A stretch of 64,000 nt of DNA. Origin: Notamacropus eugenii. Lineage: Eukaryota; Chordata; Mammalia; Diprotodontia; Macropodidae. Where the stretch lies: positions 64,024,151-64,088,150 of the forward strand of contig NC_092879.1 of NCBI RefSeq assembly GCF_028372415.1, read 5' to 3'. The notes beneath the pieces were generated by a model. That model did no database searches, was not told the origin of the DNA, and saw only the letters and a program-made list of their open reading frames with translations. The translations under genes and the position numbers were made by a program. Position 1 is the stretch's first letter. Every line of letters begins with the position of its first letter. Shown here piece after piece: positions 33,010 through 44,812 of this stretch.

Positions 33010-35560
33010 GACAGGGGTGATATAAAATATCGACAAATTTGTATGATACAACTTCAATTGGGATCAAGGTAAAGGAAAGATCCAAAGAAAGTGATACATG
33101 AACTCAGATGAAGGAGAAGCAGTTTCAGGCAGAGGACAAGGCTTCATAAAGGAGGCTGTATTTGATTTGGGACTTAAAAGAAAAGGATTTAAATAAGCAG
33201 GCATGTGGATGGCATAGGGACCAGGTAAAAGATAGAGAGAGGTGAGCCAAATCAGGGAACAAAGAGTAATCCAGTTTGGATTCAATGCAGAGTCCGGGAA
33301 GGAAAGGTGGTTGGAAATGGTAGGGTAGAGCCAGACTGTAGAAGGCTCCAGATACTAAACTAAGGAATTGCTGTTTTAACTAAGGAGGAAAGGAGAACCA
33401 CTAATGTTTACTGAACTGATATCATCAGGTCTATGCATTAGGAAGATTATTTTGTCATGTATAGATTAACACAGAGATTAACAAGGGGACAGATTAGAGA
33501 CAGGGAAAATAAGAAAGCAGCCATACAAATGAAATAAGGGTATGAATGAGGATGGTGCAGTAGAAATGGAAAGGATGAAGTTCATCATGAGATATATTGT
33601 AGAATCAGCACCATTTGGTAACTGATTGGATGCTGCAGATATAGGAAACAAAATAGTCAATTGATTCAAAGGGTATAAGACTTGGTAATTAAAACATGAG
33701 AGTGCCATTTACAGAAATAAGGAATGTAAAGCAAAGGTGATTTAGGGAGTAAGATGATTTTGATAGCGACACAATGGTGGGATATGTAGATATCCAGATG
33801 ATGTCCAGCACACAGTTGCTTTTGCACATCTAGATTTCTTGGAAAGGACCAGTGTTCTCTCAAGATTAGGGAGTTGCATAATACTTACATTTAAAACTAA
33901 GGGAGTGGATGAAATCACCAAAGGAGGAAATAAAGGGTAATAAGAAAAGTCTTTGAGGTATATCTGCACTTGGAAGTAGGGGAAGAAGGATAAACCTGTT
34001 GAGATAGTGAAGAAGGGTTGACATATATAAAGGAGAATTTGGAAAGAGGAAGACTGAATCTAGAGTACGAGGCTGTCAAAGGAAAGAGGGGTTAAAAGTT
34101 TTAAACGTTGCAGAGAAGTCAAACATTACTAAATGTGTCCTGAATTGATGTTAGGATAAAGAATGAGAGAAGGCCAATGTATTTTGTTATGAAGTTGTCC
34201 CTGAAAATCTAGGAGAGAGTAGTTTCATTAGAATGGTGGAGACAAGTAGGAGGTGAGGTCTTCTGTTGGGGGTTGCTTTGAGGACTGAGCAAAGACAGGA
34301 AGGAATGTGATTCCAAGTCATTGTATCAAGGGTGGTAAACAATCAGGGAAGGAGAAAAGAATTTCCATAATTCGGGGAGGAACCATTTCATCCCTCTCTG
34401 AGTTCTGCTCCTAACTCTCCAGACTTTTCTTCACAATTACCCAGCAACCTTTTCACTTTGGAATATCACTCTGCCTCTGCAGGTCCTTGGTCAGTTTCTC
34501 AGATTGGTCAGATTGGTCAGTTTCTCCTGAAATTCTCATTTTAAGGAAAATTCTCAGGCCAACCATTTTCATACTTTCATTCCTCTTGGACACTGTTTTT
34601 AACTCTCTGTACTTCTTTACCTGTCAAGACTCCATAGCTGTCTTACCCTGGAAATACCACTTCTGCTCTGAAGTCCTTTCCTCTGATTGTTCAGTTTCTC
34701 CTAGAACCTCCATTTTAAGGAAAGTGAATATGACCCAGGGTTGAGGGTTGGAAGGGTATGAAGTTTGGAAGGATAAATAACAGGAGGAGAAAGGGCAGAA
34801 AGAAAAAAGATAGTGCATAGTTTACACTATATAATGTAGCCTGTGAAGGTAGGGAAGGGAAACCCTGTGGCTAATAGATTGGGATAATATTGAGGAAGGG
34901 AGGGAAGAGGGATCACTGTTAGTTTGAATAACAGGTACAGAAGGAGTAAGGAAGAAGGGAAGAGCTAGAAATATAGGCAATTCCCATCAGAGAGGCATTT
35001 TAGATTTTTTGAATCTTGACTCTAGAGCAGTTGAGGAGTACTGGAAAGATCATGGGTATGACCATCAATGTATGTCTCTGAGGAATGAAAGTGTTGGTCA
35101 TAGTAGTTGAAATGGTTGATGAACTCTGAGAACAGATAGTATTTAAGAGGACGTACATATGCATGTTGAAGTCCCCAATTATGAGAACAAGGGTTGGAGT
35201 AGAGGAGAAGACTGAGACAGGTACTAAACTCATAAAGCAAAGGGGGATAATGGCCTGGAGACTGCTAGATGGTTGGGTGATATGTCTGGATAGAATTATC
35301 CTCAAAGGAAATGAATCTATTACACGATGGCAGTAGTTGCAGTGAGGAACCAAGAGGATGGCTTTTATTCCTCTCCTGGAAAGAGAAACCAAGGATGAGG
35401 TATCTCCAGAAGTTAGAAACACTTTGAGGTGAAAAGATTAAGAATCTTGACTTCCCCATTCCTTGTAGAGGACAAAGTGGTTCAAGTCTGGTTGGGACCT
35501 TTTCTGTGACTGTCATCATTTTCTCACCTCTATGGAACCTTGCCATACCCTCTACTTGCT
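33010..35560 (-). mobile_element. Long L2 LINE copy: ORF2 endonuclease to 3' end
   Basis: Running from right to left, 35560-35000 encodes the decayed apurinic-type endonuclease domain. Its best motif is L-V-L-I-I-G-D-F-N-M-H at about 35155-35190, with GDFN at 35164-35175. The reverse transcriptase part follows down to about 33700 (broken). The 3' region at 33300-33010 reads on the plus strand as ggagaagcagtttcaggcag and ttgatttgggacttaaaag. At about 2.5 kb it is unusually long for L2. Several stops and shifts break the frame. Confidence 0.75.
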
Positions 35561-35895
35561 TTACCAAAAACAGACACCCAAGAATAGAGAACCAGGGATA
35601 AATTTCTGGGCCATTAAATGCCCAGTGATTGAATCCCCAGAATCAGATATTCTGGGTCCTGTGGCACCCATAGTAGTAGATGATGAAATTCTCTCAAGTC
35701 ACCATACATGTGAAGAAAGAACTTGGCTCAAAGGGGGCCTGGGTAAGCAGGATGCTGAATGGAGAGAGTAGTGCCCTCTTCCCCTCAGCTCTCCCTCACC
35801 AGAGAATGAATGAATAATAGTGGACCTGGTCCATTACTCATTAACTGCCAATATATCTTTAATGTAGCACTGAGCAGTACCATGTTATTTATTTC
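35561..35895. other. Unassigned sequence
   Basis: A 79-codon plus frame (35532-35771) begins inside the L2 and has no domain. The remainder is unassigned. Confidence 0.35.
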
Positions 35896-35904
35896 ATAAA
35901 ATCA

Positions 35905-36480
35905 TCATGTGATTATAGAATGTCGGAACCAGAAGGAGCCTTAGAAACCATTTAGAACAATTACTTTATTTTAAAGAGAAGAAAACTAAGACCCAGAAAA
36001 AGTAATTTGCTCATGGTCAAAAATAAAATGGCAGGGCTACATCTAGTACCAGGGCACTGATTCCCTAAATTCCAGGCCATCAGGATGTCTTGAAAACTGA
36101 GTTATTTGAATGTACTATGGAAATGATTAGGCCTATCTGGGTAGATTCCCTCTCTCCTCACCTCACCTGCCTTTGTCTTTGACTACCATCCCTAATGCCA
36201 GTTGATCCTTGGGTTAATAGGAAGATTGGCTATTAGGTTCTATGAGGATGTAGTCAGAAGCAAAGACTTTCTGAATATGAAGGGAAGCGTCTTACCTCAG
36301 ACACTGAATGATAGAACTAGAAGGGGCCAAAGCGACCATATGTTCTAGCCCTGTCATGTGACAGATGAGGAAAATGAGGCACATGGAAAAACAACTTGTC
36401 TAAGACTCAAGTAGCAGAATTTCAATTTGAAATCGGGTCTTCTGATTCCAATCAATGGATTTTTTCCAGTCTGTCATGCT
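35905..36480 (-). repeat. Two MIR-like SINEs
   Basis: 35910-36070: agaatgtcggaaccagaagg, aagaaaactaagacccag, tcatggtcaaaaataaaatg. 36300-36480: atgatagaactagaaggggc, gatgaggaaaatgaggca, gggtcttctgattccaatc. Both are minus-strand. Confidence 0.7.
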
Positions 36481-37675
36481 ATTTTGTATTTCTGCAAGAA
36501 AACTGGAGGACATAATTGCAGGCTTTTTTTCCTGTATGGATAATACCATTGTGAGTTGACCTTGGAGATGATTAGAGCTTCTTTATACCTCAGTTCTCCT
36601 AGGTATAGAATGGGTTTAAAAACACCTATCTCTAAAGGCTTTTATGAGTCTAATTAATCCTTTAATTATAGGAAAGCAAATTACAACCAAGCCATTCTCA
36701 CAAGGAAAAAAAAATTACCTGTAAGGCTTCATTAGTCTCTTTTTTTTTCTCCCTCATTCACCATAATTTATTGATTTCATTCAATCAGAAGAGTAGTAAA
36801 TAAATTTTGGTGAAAAACAGAAAGGAATGAAAGGGTTTTATAGTGTCAATGAAATGGGGAGTGAAATAATATCTACACCAGGCCAAATTTCTGTCTGTAA
36901 AGGTCAAGCAATATGAGAAATATTTTTAGGAATATGAAAATGAATATGAGAAAAAAACAAATAGTCACTTTTGTGATTGATTTTTTGAAACGTCCACTAT
37001 GTTTGGAAGAATTGATATTCTGTTTTTCCTCCCTTTCTTTTTTTCAATAGAGCCATTAATAAATGCCATGAAAGTAATGGGTCCTATTATCTTACCTTTG
37101 ACAATGGATCCATAACACAGTGACAAGGACTAAGTTTACCATACACCAGCTATTATGCCAAATAATTAAATTGATAAAAATCATGTGAATATTAATGGCT
37201 TAAAAGACTCTGTTGAACCTAATCATCTTTCAAAATGTCAGGAAGACAATTTACTCCCCTTCCTTAGACTATGCCTAGAGAGCATTCGAGTCCTGGCCCT
37301 TAATGCCATGGCACATTCATTACAGCAGAACACTCTCTCAGTGGGCTTCCTTGGAACATTCTGGTACAGTAGGCACTGCTTTGCTCCCAGAGTCATAATT
37401 TAATAGAGGAGGCTGTCAAGATAGTCAGCTGCTTGAGAGAAATCAAAACTTTCCCTGGCTTCAATGTGCTCCGTGAGTGAATGCCAAGGCAGATCATTTT
37501 CTTCCTGTTCAAAGGGGCAATGAGGACTACCCCCAGTTTCTCTGCTCTGTGGGTCTATTGTACCCCAAAGAATCTAGAATACATTATGGCAAGCTCTTGT
37601 ACCATACAGTGTAGCTTTCTTGGGGGAAAATCAGATATTGCAAATACAAGTGAGAAGTTATCAGAAGATCTTTTG
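36481..37675. other. Single-copy AT-rich stretch
   Basis: 36560-36650 may be a SINE tail. 37020-37200 is a repeat-free block with many TAAT/ATTA cores and could be a conserved regulatory element. No gene recognised. Confidence 0.35.
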
Positions 37676-37679
37676 ATCA

Positions 37680-37865
37680 GGCTACAATCAGAACTAGGAG
37701 GGATCATAGAAGGCCAATTCCCTCATTTTACAAGAGAAGAAACTGAGTCACAAAGAGGTTATGTGACTTGCATGGGGTCACATACAGGTAGGATTTAAAA
37801 CCAGGTCTTTATGACCAATGCTGAATCTTACTATACCACTAGTTTGATACTGTACATGTTCAAAT
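37680..37865 (-). repeat. MIR-like SINE
   Basis: Reversed core: gggatcatagaaggcc, caagagaagaaactgagtc, gttatgtgacttgcatggg, taaaaccaggtctttatgac. Confidence 0.7.
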
Positions 37866-38355
37866 CTTATGAGGATGTCAATGAGCTGGTACTTGTTTTG
37901 AGAAGAAATTCTAAGTATCCCTCGGGTAATGGAAAGGAGCCTCAGAACGAGTATAGGGAATCATCTTTGAAAGACCTTCTCATCACAAACTCAGCCCTTC
38001 TCAAGAACAAGGATTTCTTGCCAAGTACAGATGGTAAGAACTGCAGACACTTGTGCTGGGTCACACAAATACACCATACAACCATGCCCTTACCTATGCC
38101 TGCTTTCCTGCGTGGTGGTTTACTGGGAAATTGACAAGGTGATACACCCACATAATGGAAGTTGTTCCTCCAGAAACCCAAACAATGAAGCAGAAGCCTC
38201 CTCCTCTGGGAATTGCCTGGCTTTACTATGTAGATACTCCCAAAGGCTTTAAAGCACAAAGCTTAATTAAGTTTATTGGCACTGGATTGAGTCTTCCTAG
38301 CTCCTTAAATACAACTACAATATGGTCTTAACCACACAGCTGCCTCATAGAATCC
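37866..38355. other. Unassigned sequence
   Basis: Frames of about 105 codons lie on both strands (37811-38134 plus, 37942-38259 minus). Neither has a domain, signal or splice context. The stretch is otherwise unassigned. Confidence 0.35.
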
Positions 38356-38359
38356 CTAG

Positions 38360-38501
38360 CTTCATTCTTAAACCATATTTGATGTACCCCTTCCTAAACT
38401 TGGGTCTGTCTCAATTCCCACCCCCTCCTGCTGTGAGTGCCTTCCTCTTTCTAAATCACTTTGAATCTACTGTGTATGTATATATGTACGTATGTGTGTG
38501 T

Positions 38502-38555
<54 letters not shown>

Positions 38556-38700
38556 ATTCACGTTGTCTTCCCCATTAGAAGGTAACTTCTTCAGGGTAGG
38601 GACTGCTTCAATTCTATCTCTGTATCTCCAGTACCTAGTTGGCATAGCACTGGCTACTGAGCAAGGATTTAATGAATGTTCATCGGATTTCACTGACCTG
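38360..38700 (+). repeat. L2 3' end containing a (TG)n microsatellite
   Basis: L2 phrases flank the microsatellite: ctgctgtgagtgccttcc before it and ggtaacttcttcagggtagg, tatctccagtacctagttgg, aggatttaatgaatgttcat after it. The (TG)n tract at 38471-38553 lies inside. Confidence 0.75.
38471..38553. repeat. (TG)n microsatellite
   Basis: Imperfect start with TATG units and then an unbroken run of TG. Frames over it (VCVCVC, THTHTH) are low-complexity artefacts. Confidence 0.95.
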
Positions 38701-38704
38701 CAAG

Positions 38705-39755
38705 GTTGATGGAGTTTACAATCTTTGGGCTTGCTCTTACCCCTGGCCATGGTGCTGACTTTTATTTTTTTATTTTTTATTTTTAACACATTTCATATCA
38801 CATAAAACAATTCCAACTTTTGGTCAGGTGACATTTCTTTTAAAGTATTTACAATATAGACCACGAATGGATTTTTTTAAAACATTAACAACCTGAGACA
38901 TAAATCATAACTATGTATGCTAACTTCATAAGTCCTTGACCTAATTGTCTCTACTTTATTACTAAGAATTAAAGGACCCTAACTTATTGTTGCTGGTCTA
39001 AAGTCCTAAGCCTAATAGCTTAATTTTAGACTTGACCTTTGATGTTCTCCTACCAATAATCTATAATTTAATAGATCTGGTATTAAGCTTACAAGCCTTT
39101 TGACTATAGGAAATTGCCACTAAGAGTAGGGACATTGCAGGGAAACTATCTCCCAAACTTCATGTCAGTTCCAGGCAGGAGTAGATTGTCAACTTGCATT
39201 CAGTGAGGCTTAGAGTCTGCCAAGTGTCAGTGGAGAAATTGAGTCAGGAGAATCCTGCCTCAGCCCAAACTGAAGAGCCACTCTCCCGTCCTTCCCATGA
39301 GATCACCTTTTGCAGTTCATACCAGCATCTGACAGGTTTACTGGCATCATGGATTGGAGGCTCATCTTGCTATCCATACCTGGAGTTAGACTCAGAAGGA
39401 CAGTCACTTAATAGTCCCATAGCATCTTAAATAGCAAGTTCCAATAACCAGGTTTCAGATATGACTATAATTTCACATAGGCTAAGGAACATCTTTTGAG
39501 GCAAGTCTTAAGTGCCTTACATGCCTTTCTATACCTGTTCTAGTTCCTGCTTAAATAATAATCATAAAATCAAATTTACCAATAAAACTTTAACTTTTCC
39601 ATCAATGCCAAATTTTACCCGAAGTTACCTGCCTCTCAGAGGCTTAGACTAAAATTCATTTCCCCAAACTAAAGATGTCTCTGACTTAGTCTCAGTAATT
39701 AATTCAGTCAATGGTTTTAATACCAATTGCTTTTATATCACTTTGTAACATGTCC
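38705..39755. other. Unassigned sequence
   Basis: About 1 kb without a clear repeat. 39190-39430 holds a 78-codon plus frame with no recognised domain. It could be an unrecognised old retroelement next to HAL1 copy 3. Confidence 0.35.
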
Positions 39756-40464
39756 AGTTTTTTTCTCCATCTCTCCCCTCTCCCCACCCCCTAATACCTT
39801 GCATTCTGATTACCCCTTCCCTCAATGTACTCTCCCTTCTATCACACCTCACCCTTGCCTTATGTGCATCTTCTCTCTTTTCTTGTAGGGCAAGATACAT
39901 TTCTATACCCCATTACCTGTGTTTCTTATTTCCCAGTTATATGCAATAATAATTCTCAGCTTTTGTTTCTAATACTTTGAATTCCTCCTTCTTTCCCTAC
40001 CCAACCCCACTGAGAAGGCAAGCAATTCAATACAGGCTATATATGTGTCATTTTGCAAAAAACTTCCATAGGAATCATGCTGTGTAATATTAACTATATT
40101 GTCCTCTATCCTTCTCTATCCCTCCTTATTTTTTATTCCCTCATTTGACCTTGTCCCTTCCCAAAAGTGCTTATTTCTAGTTACTCCCTTCTCCCATTTG
40201 CCCTCCCTTCTATCATTCTCCTTACCCCACTTGTTGCCTCCTCCCCTACTTTCCTGTACTATAAGATAGATTTTCATATCAAATTTAGTGAGCATGTTAT
40301 TCCCTCCTTAAGCCATATGTAGAGAGAGTAACTTCACTTTTCCCCTCTCCCCTTCTCCCTTTTATCCTCCATTGAACAAGATTTTTCTTTATCTCTTTTA
40401 TGAGTTATAGCCTGACCCATTCCATTTCTCCCTTTCTCCTCCAGTATTTTCCTCCCTCACCCCT

Positions 40465-40465
<1 letters not shown>

Positions 40466-40538
<73 letters not shown>
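40466..40538. repeat. (TA)n microsatellite in HAL1 3' UTR
   Basis: About 36 uninterrupted AT units, wholly self-complementary. Followed at 40600-40639 by a (TG)n tract. Confidence 0.95.
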
Positions 40539-40546
<8 letters not shown>

Positions 40547-40596
40547 ACATAGTGGATACCATGTCTTCTGATTCAACACAGCTTCTACTCTCTGTC

Positions 40597-40641
<45 letters not shown>

Positions 40642-40766
40642 AATCCCTCCACCTACACAAATACTGAGAAAAGTTTCAAGAGTTACAAATATTTTCTTTC
40701 CACGTAGGTATGTAAACAGTTCAGCTTTGGAAAGTCTTTTATGATTTCTCTTTACTGTTTACCTTT

Positions 40767-41780
40767 TCAAGCTTCTCTTGATTCTTGTGTTTGAAAGTCG
40801 AATTTTCTATACAGTTGTGGTCTTTTCAACATGAATGCTTGAAAGTCCTCTATATCACTGAATGATTCCCTTGAAGTATTATACTCAGTTTTACTGGGTA
40901 AGTGATTCTTGGTTTTAATCCCAGTTCCTTTGACTTCTGGAATATCCTATTCCAAACCCTTTCATCCCTTAATGTTGAAGCTGCCAGATCCTGTGTTATC
41001 CATATTGTATTTCCACAATACTCAAATTGTTTCTTTCTAGCTGCTTGCAATACTTTCTCCTTGACCTTGGAACTCTGAAATTTGGCCACAATATTCCTAG
41101 GAGTTTCTGTTTTTGAGTCTTTTTCAGGAGGTGATCGATGGATTCTTTCAATATTTATTTTGCCCTCTGGTTCTAGAATATCAGGACAGTTTTCCTAAAT
41201 AATTTCATGGAAGATAATGTCTAGGGTCTTTTTTTTTTATCATGGCTTTCAGGTAATCCCATAATTTTTAAATTGTCACTCCTGTATCTATTTTCCAGGT
41301 CAGTGGTTTTTCTAATGAGATGTTCCACATTATCTTCTATTTTTTCAAACTTTTGGCTTTGTTTTCTGTTTGGTTTATCTCATAGTCATTCATTTCCCTG
41401 AACTCAATTCTCTCTTTCAGAGAACTATTTTGTTCAATGAGCTTTCAAACCTTCTCCTCCATTTGGCTAATTCTGCTTTTTCATGCCTCCTTCTCCTCAT
41501 TGGCTTTTTGGAACTCTTTTTCCAATTGAGTTAACCTCTTTTTAAAGGTGTTATTTTCCTCAGCATTTTTTTGGTTCTCCTTTAGCAAGCTGCTAACTTG
41601 CTTTTCAAGCTCTTCTACTGCCTGAGGCTAGTTTAAGTTCACTTTGGAGGCCCTGGAGGTAGGGGTCTTAACTTCCTGTTACAGTAAGCCTTGTTCTTCC
41701 TCATCTGAAAGGATGGGAGGAGACACCTGTTCACCAAGAAAGTAACCTTCTATGGTCTTGTTTTCCCCTTTTTTGGGCAT
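40767..41780 (-). pseudogene. L1/HAL1 ORF1 remnant, copy 3
   Basis: Begins MPKKGKNKTIEG at 41780, then a coiled-coil part (about 41640-41400), the RRM region (about 41330-41180) and the C-terminal domain at 41089-40900. The C-terminal domain reads KVLQAARKKQFEYCGNTIWI and ends with R-I-T-Y-P-V-K-L-S. L1 ORF1p here normally has Y-P-A-K-L-S, so A has become V. Internal stops lie in the coiled-coil and RRM parts. The C-terminal domain is one of the best preserved in the window. Confidence 0.8.
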
Positions 41781-42358
41781 TTTCCCAGCTATTTACTTGA
41801 CTTCTGAATCCTTTTTCTAGAGATTATACTCAGCTGCTTGATTTCCCTGGGCTTTGGGTGGGGGCAGAGCCATCACTCAGGTCTGGGGTTTAGATCACCT
41901 GCTCTCTATGGCCAGAGGTTGTAAGCTGAACTGCCTGACCAATGGATCCAGGTTGTTTCCTGGCCTCTGTAGCTGCCTACGGTCTGCTGTCGTGTCCTCT
42001 GCTGTTGCGTAGAGCTATTGCTGGAGAAACCCTGTTCCCTCTCACCCAGCTGGGAAAGCTTGTCCCTTGTCAGTTGAGCTATCTGGGACCTTCCCTTCTA
42101 GGAATTCTGTTCAGGTCCTGTTTTTCCCAGTGCCAGGTGGCCAGGGCTATGCTTTGCTCCACTCAGCATCCCATGAGATAGACCTTTCCTGTCAGCATTC
42201 CACATTACCTTTGGCTGGAAACTTCTTTAGCTCTGTTGTTCTATGGCTTTTGCTGCTCTAGACTTTGTTGAGAGTCATTTTTACAGGTATTTTGTGGGCT
42301 GTGGGGGAAGCACTAGAGTATATGCATCTTTCTACTCCACCATCTTGGCTCTGCCCCC

Positions 42359-42835
42359 AAGTGATCGTGACTGCTTTAAAAAACAGAACAAAACTGTGCT
42401 CAAGCTAAACTTGAGCCTGAGTCCCCAGTCTACCCCAGGGACTTTCAAAAACAGGTATTTTATTGCCAGTGGATCTATTATACGTAGTATCACTGAATAT
42501 TATGTCAATTAAGAAACAAAACAAAATAGCAATACCAACAATGAAGACCTTTTTTTGGATAAATCTTAGCCTGCTGTGAATTCAGTCTTTTTAACATGGA
42601 CAGAAAATTTTATTATACATTCTTGGAAATTCTTAGCAATATTATGTTAGTAACTAAGGGTTATTTAGTTTTCTTTTAGCTATTTATAATGAGAAGGACT
42701 AATCATCCACCCTTCTCCTACTCAGTTCCAAGCAAATCAACAAGTTTCAGGAAAGTGAGGCCCAACACAAACCATATGACCATGTAACAGAATCAAGGAA
42801 GCACCACATTTGAGAAACGGAGGGATGTCAGTAAT
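42359..42835. other. Unassigned sequence
   Basis: Begins right at the HAL1 copy 3 5' end. No repeat or gene recognised. Confidence 0.4.
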
Positions 42836-42837
42836 GA

Positions 42838-43112
42838 TCCATGGCAGCTAGGTGGCGATGCAGTGGAAAGAGTCCCAGGCCTGGAGTCAAGAAGACTTAT
42901 CTTTCTGAGTTCAAATGTGGCCTCAGACACTTACTTGTGGTGAGACCCTGGGCAAGTCACTGTACCCTATTTGCCTCATTTTCTTCATCTGTAAAATGAT
43001 CTGGAGAAGGAAATGGCAAACCACTCCAATATCTTTGCCAAGAAAACCCCAAATGGGTTCACTAAGAGTCAGGCGCAACTGAACAGCAACAGTAACCATC
43101 TCGTTCAACCTA
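42838..43112 (+). repeat. RTE-tailed SINE, full length
   Basis: Head ccatggcagctaggtggcga, then ctggagtcaagaagactta, tgagttcaaatgtggcctca, ctgggcaagtcactgtaccc, then the tail ggagaaggaaatggcaaacc, caagaaaaccccaaatggg, agagtcaggcgcaactgaac. The cleanest copy of this family here. Confidence 0.9.
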
Positions 43113-43259
43113 TAAGGAATATGTAATCAACTTTCTGTCTATCAGGGCAGAGCTCCCTTGATCTTGAACTGATATGTCCCTTAAAAAGGCATAAACATAA
43201 ACCTATAGAAATGTCCCTCAGAATGGAGTACAGAAGATATGAAGAACAGAAGTAATGGT

Positions 43260-43522
43260 GGTCGTGGTGATGATGATGATAAATTGCATTTACATAGTTC
43301 CTTAAAGCACTTTACAAATATTATCTCATTTTATCCTCACAACTAACTTGAGATATAGATGCTATTTTTATCCCCATTCAATAGATGAGGAAACTGAGGC
43401 AAAGAGGGCTTAAATGATTTGCTCAGGATCACATAACCAGGAATTATCTAAGGCTGGATTTGAACTCAAAATTTCCTGACTCCCTGTCTAGCACTTTATC
43501 CACAGTGCTACTTAGCTGCCAA
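43260..43522 (-). repeat. CORE SINE, full length
   Basis: Reversed: acatagttccttaaagcac, atctcattttatcctcacaa, gatgaggaaactgaggcaa, gctggatttgaactcaaaat, and the head cacagtgctacttagctgcc. Confidence 0.9.
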
Positions 43523-44634
43523 GTAGCAGGAGAAAAGGCCTTTTGAATTCATCTCCCTCCTTCTTTATATTTTTCTATTGTTTTGTTTCTGTCTTTATTT
43601 CTCTTTTAATCCTACTTCTATACCTCATTTCTCTGATGTATAAGGGAGCAGAAGGATGTCAGCTCCATACCTCTCCCCTCTCCCCCAGCACACATATAAC
43701 TTTCTGGTAGGCAGGCCACTGCTCTCTTTTCCTGTCTTTCTCTCTGTAGGAGCTGAGAACTGTTCCTGGTCCAACAAGGCCTTAGAGCCATAATCCACTC
43801 TTATGTGCCTTTCAGAAATAACTTGTGTTACCTATTATAAAGTATTAAGTTTTTGCTGTAGAGGCATCATAATAGCTAGATTTACATAGCTATCCTGAGC
43901 AATGAAGCTCCTTAACAATGGTTGATTATCTCCATTCAAAAGGTGTCTCCTTTTTCTCAATGGCATTCAGCCCATGTGGCAGCTTATTGGCCACTGCTGA
44001 AAAAAGATGAGAACATTAGTGCAAGAGTAACTTGGGCTTTCAGATTCATTAACAACATAAATGTAAAACTAACAGAAAAATCCATATCTCAGTGTCTAGA
44101 GCTAGACTTTGGGTGAGGTTGCTAAGTTTACATTCAAGGAAGAACTATCATACCCATAGATGGTTCTTTTTTTAAAATACAAAGAATTTACAAGAATTGG
44201 GCCAAAAGTCTTAATGCCATTTTAAAATATTGATATTTGGGATTTCATAGCTTAAAACATTACTAAGGCATTTGGGAACCCTTTGTGTGAGGATCCTCCA
44301 TTTTTTGGTTCAAGAATAAAGCATAACATGAGAAATCTATCCAAGTATGGGACCCATGGATCTTTCCATGCATAAAAACAATGCAGATCATGACCAGCCA
44401 GTTAGTTATCCATAAATAAAAATTTCTACCAGTCATACAAAAGTCATCAAAAACAGTTCACTAAACTTGACTCATGAAAGAGCACAATTCCATTCATCAA
44501 CTAGCTATTAAGCACCTATATGCCAGTCTCCACACTAAAGACATAGGCCTCCATTTCAAGCACAGCCACAGTCATTGATCACATTGGCTCCTGACCATAA
44601 TAATGATATTTACAAGACCAATTTCTACTCTTAC
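43523..44634. other. Unassigned sequence
   Basis: 44490-44550 has a weak L2/MIR phrase (tattaagcacctatatgcca). The remainder has no repeat signature. It could be the intron downstream of the possible exon at 44635-44812. Confidence 0.35.
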
Positions 44635-44812
44635 TAACTGGACTGGAGGCAGATAGGGCCTAACTGTGCTGACATAAAGTTTCTGTCCCTGATGGTAGCT
44701 CTCAGATTCCACCTCAGCAGCTTCATGAAAAAGAATAGATTTTACAGAGCCAGGTGGACCAAAATACAGCTCAGGTTTGGTGACATAGCCAGAAATTTCA
44801 GGTGGTTCTGTC
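44635..44812 (-). CDS. Possible internal exon of an unknown gene
   Basis: On the minus strand a frame of about 60 codons is open from 44812 to 44635. It reads TEPPEISGYVTKPELYFGPP and continues with G-S-V-K-S-I-L-F-H-E-A-A-E and Y-H-Q-G-Q-K-L-Y-V. The composition is protein-like rather than low-complexity. A donor-like A|GTAAGAG follows at 44634. A CAG precedes at 44815-44813, but its polypyrimidine tract is poor. In-frame stops lie just upstream of the acceptor, and a TGA lies at 44572 if the donor is not used. I recognise no family. It could also be a fossil of an unlisted element or chance. Confidence 0.3.

Larger units (their letters stand above)
39757..42358 (-). mobile_element. HAL1-like half-L1 element, copy 3
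   Basis: The 5' end is at 42358 (GGGGGCAGAGCCAAGATGGT on the minus strand), matching the start of copy 4. The 5' UTR runs down to about 41781, ORF1 from 41780 to 40767, then a 3' UTR with two microsatellites ((TA)n 40466-40538 and (TG)n 40600-40639). No ORF2. The terminal 60 bp or so and the A-tail found in copies 2 and 4 are absent; the element stops at ttttctccatctctcccc, so the 3' end is lost or replaced. Confidence 0.85.

Noticed and set aside
35000-35422. 140-codon minus-strand frame as a host gene
   Set aside because: Contains the L2 endonuclease motif GDFN and lies in a long L2 copy, so it is a LINE remnant.
37481-38259. Overlapping frames of about 105 codons on both strands
   Set aside because: Part of the plus frame covers a MIR-like SINE; no domain, splice pattern or codon signal supports a gene.
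38322-38789. Frames of 82-112 codons on both strands
   Set aside because: All cross the (TG)n tract inside an L2 3' end.
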